Shown: in pieces, positions 62,110-64,000 of the stretch
Layout: each line of letters begins with the position of its first letter
Numbering within the stretch: position 1 is the stretch's first letter
NCBI GenBank assembly: GCA_947650365.1
Contig: OX393554.1
Coordinates: forward strand, 41,313,633-41,377,632
DNA: 64,000 nucleotides
Source of the DNA: Chamaelirium japonicum
Taxonomy: Eukaryota > Streptophyta > Magnoliopsida > Liliales > Melanthiaceae
Reading direction: 5' to 3'
Program-made: the position numbers and the translations under genes
The notes under the pieces: generated by a model
Seen by the model: the letters and a program-made list of their open reading frames with translations, nothing else
What the model was told of the DNA's origin: nothing
Databases searched by the model: none

Positions 62110-64000
62110 ACGCTTATTCCACAAGCGGGCTTCTGGATTTTGACTAATTCTGAAGTCTTCCTTTAGATAAACCAAACTTATTGTCAAACAAATGGCCATC
62201 GTAGCCTAGTACTAACCCAATCTTTGAAAATTTGTTTGATGCTCCCATTTAGTTGGACTGACATGACCAATCAACTTGGGGACAACCAAAACCATACCTA
62301 ATGAACCCACAGTATAGCTTTTTGGCCCTTTATATTTCATCCATGGTTTTGATTCAATCTAATAAGTAACTAATTTTACGAAATTTTTTGAAAACAGTTT
62401 TGACTTAATTGGTAGTTGGTTTGTCTCACTCTAGGGTTTTCTTGATCCAAAATTTTCCCTAGGAGATAGTCTCATCGGTCAGATTTCCAACAAAGTTTAG
62501 AGTAGAAATCAACTCTCTAGAAGTGCGAACTATCAGATGGTAGGGGACTTTTCAATCGGCACCAGTTTTCCTTTCAACCATCAATATGGTCTTCAAGTGA
62601 AGTATTATAGCATACGAAAATATGAGATGCATGTCATTGATCTATAGAATAATACGTCAACGACCTCATAAGGATTAAACTAACCCAAACCTCAACCCCA
62701 CTCACTCCATTGTTTCAATTCTTTGCAAGTCAGTTGATCCAATTCTTTCATTGATCGCTAAATGATCGGTACTTTTTCTTCAACTCACATGTATATTTAT
62801 GTTTGAGTAACCATTTTACCAAACACCTCATATGTCTATATCTCATGCAACTATGAAATATTATTATCATCACCATTTTTTTTTAGCAAACAACTTGTAT
62901 ACATTTCTAATTTCAATGTCTTTATTTGAAATCTCATGAACCATGTCATGTATGTTTCTATTTTTTTCAAATCCATCAGATGGATAGAATCCACGTATTC
63001 TTTTTAAGACTTTAAAAATAGGGAAATTTATGTAAACACCAATTGAACTATATCCACGTTTTCACTTTGGTCCCTCGGGTTCTATTTCGAACAACTTCAC
63101 CCTTCAACTAGGCTTTTTATGCAAATTGACCCCTCCACATGGGTTGTTAATGAAAAATATAGTTCCAGGGTCAAGATGTTCAAACTAGAACTTGAGGCCA
63201 TAAAGTGAAATTAAGAGTATAGCTCAAGGGATGTTTATGTAATTTACCCTAAAAACTATTTATAAGAATTTTGAGGCTCCTTATCCCTCAGATCATGATT
63301 AGCCAAGAACGGACATGGAATCGCAAGAAGATGAATTAGGCAAAGTCGAAAGGATCTACTTGTTAGTTGTTACTATGGAATTTTTTTTCTTTTTGGAGAA
63401 AAGTAATTATATATGATCTCTATGATTTAAAACATGTTTTATACTTGGATTTCAGTTGTATACGAAGTCTTAACATGGATTTATAAAGCCCCATTGACCT
63501 TAGCCAAAAAGATTTTGTATCATAAATATATATTTCTAGAACTTAAGTTGTGACACTCTTAAGAGTCATAAATTCTCATTACAATATCCAACCCAATTGA
63601 TGTGAGACCACCACCATTAGATAGGTATTCTCAGGAACTTCTCAATGAATCTTAAATTATGTCAATTTGAGCTACATAGCCCTTTCAGGAATTAATGGAA
63701 GTCAGAACTTAGTAGAATGTGTAGTTCTTCCCTGGAATGACAGCATCTAACTCGTCCATGCACAAAACCTTGATCTTTGAGATATCAAGATCATTCAAAG
63801 TGGACTCACCCCTGCACATAACCTTGATCTTCGAGATATCAAGTTCATTGAAAAGGTAGCATTCAAGGATTTCCACCAAGCCCTAGATCAACATAATCAT
63901 ACCACGTTTGACCTTCCGGCTTCCACACTAATTTGTTTGTTTTTCTCAAGACCAAACCCTCCCCATAATCCATGGGGTCCTAGATTCCTTGCCATTGGTG
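62110..64000 (-). repeat. Right arm of the large inverted duplication
   Basis: Reverse-complement partner of the left arm, still matching at the last base of the window, so the duplication continues outside. Interrupted by the MITE at 63020-63250. Confidence 0.75.
63020..63250. mobile_element. 231 bp MITE with a paralogous empty site
   Basis: Inverted ends agggaaatttatgtaaacac and its near complement tttatgtaatttaccct, with pairing continuing inward (cactttggtccctcgggtt against aacttgaggccataaagtg). Flanks taaaaata and taaaaact are similar, as from an 8-9 bp duplication. The left arm of the large inverted duplication lacks the insertion at the matching place (about 59225-59235), which marks it as a later insertion. 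Confidence 0.75.

Noticed and set aside
55600..64000. N-terminal exons of the CIR-like gene
   Set aside because: I looked on the minus strand for the charged N-terminal CIR domain and found none, so these exons must lie beyond the right edge.

Overview
This window is nuclear DNA of a flowering plant. Three split protein genes with GT-AG introns, plant-type LTR retrotransposons, Helitrons, hAT-like elements and very long TA, GA and CT microsatellites all point that way. The GC-rich, alanine/threonine-rich first exons would fit a monocot or basal angiosperm, but the sequence does not settle the lineage. Most of the 64 kb is transposon-derived. Nearly all apparent ORFs are microsatellite translations or antisense shadows.

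Layout. (1) 1-1838 holds the end of a degenerate LTR element. (2) 2172-7680 (+) is a seven-exon alpha/beta-hydrolase gene with a GHSAGG nucleophile elbow. Its introns carry a tandem array of three Helitrons, a hAT-type MITE and a LINE 3' end. (3) 8215-18650 (-) is a two-exon SWIB/MDM2-domain gene, convergent with the hydrolase, split by a 10.1 kb intron full of foldback repeats. (4) 18.65-29.22 kb is intergenic. It contains a solo LTR (20103-21069) and, at 21.2-27.8 kb, a cluster of palindromic elements separated by TA arrays with GA/CT edges. (5) 29225-55588 (-) is the 3' part of a CIR-type co-repressor/splicing-factor gene. Five exons are visible and the 5' exons lie beyond the window. Its introns of 9.2 and 16 kb hold an intact young Ty1/copia element (32969-38422), a 2.4 kb solo LTR (44211-46630), a decayed gypsy element and a third hAT element with a perfect 8-bp target duplication. 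(6) 58.5-64.0 kb is a diverged large inverted duplication running off the right end.

The three genes have no obvious functional link: a lipase-like hydrolase, a small SWIB protein and an RS-tailed nuclear protein. The most unusual signal is the foldback cluster. At least seven terminal types and several cores occur in different combinations, always embedded in TA microsatellites. This suggests a microsatellite-targeting, module-swapping family of non-autonomous elements.
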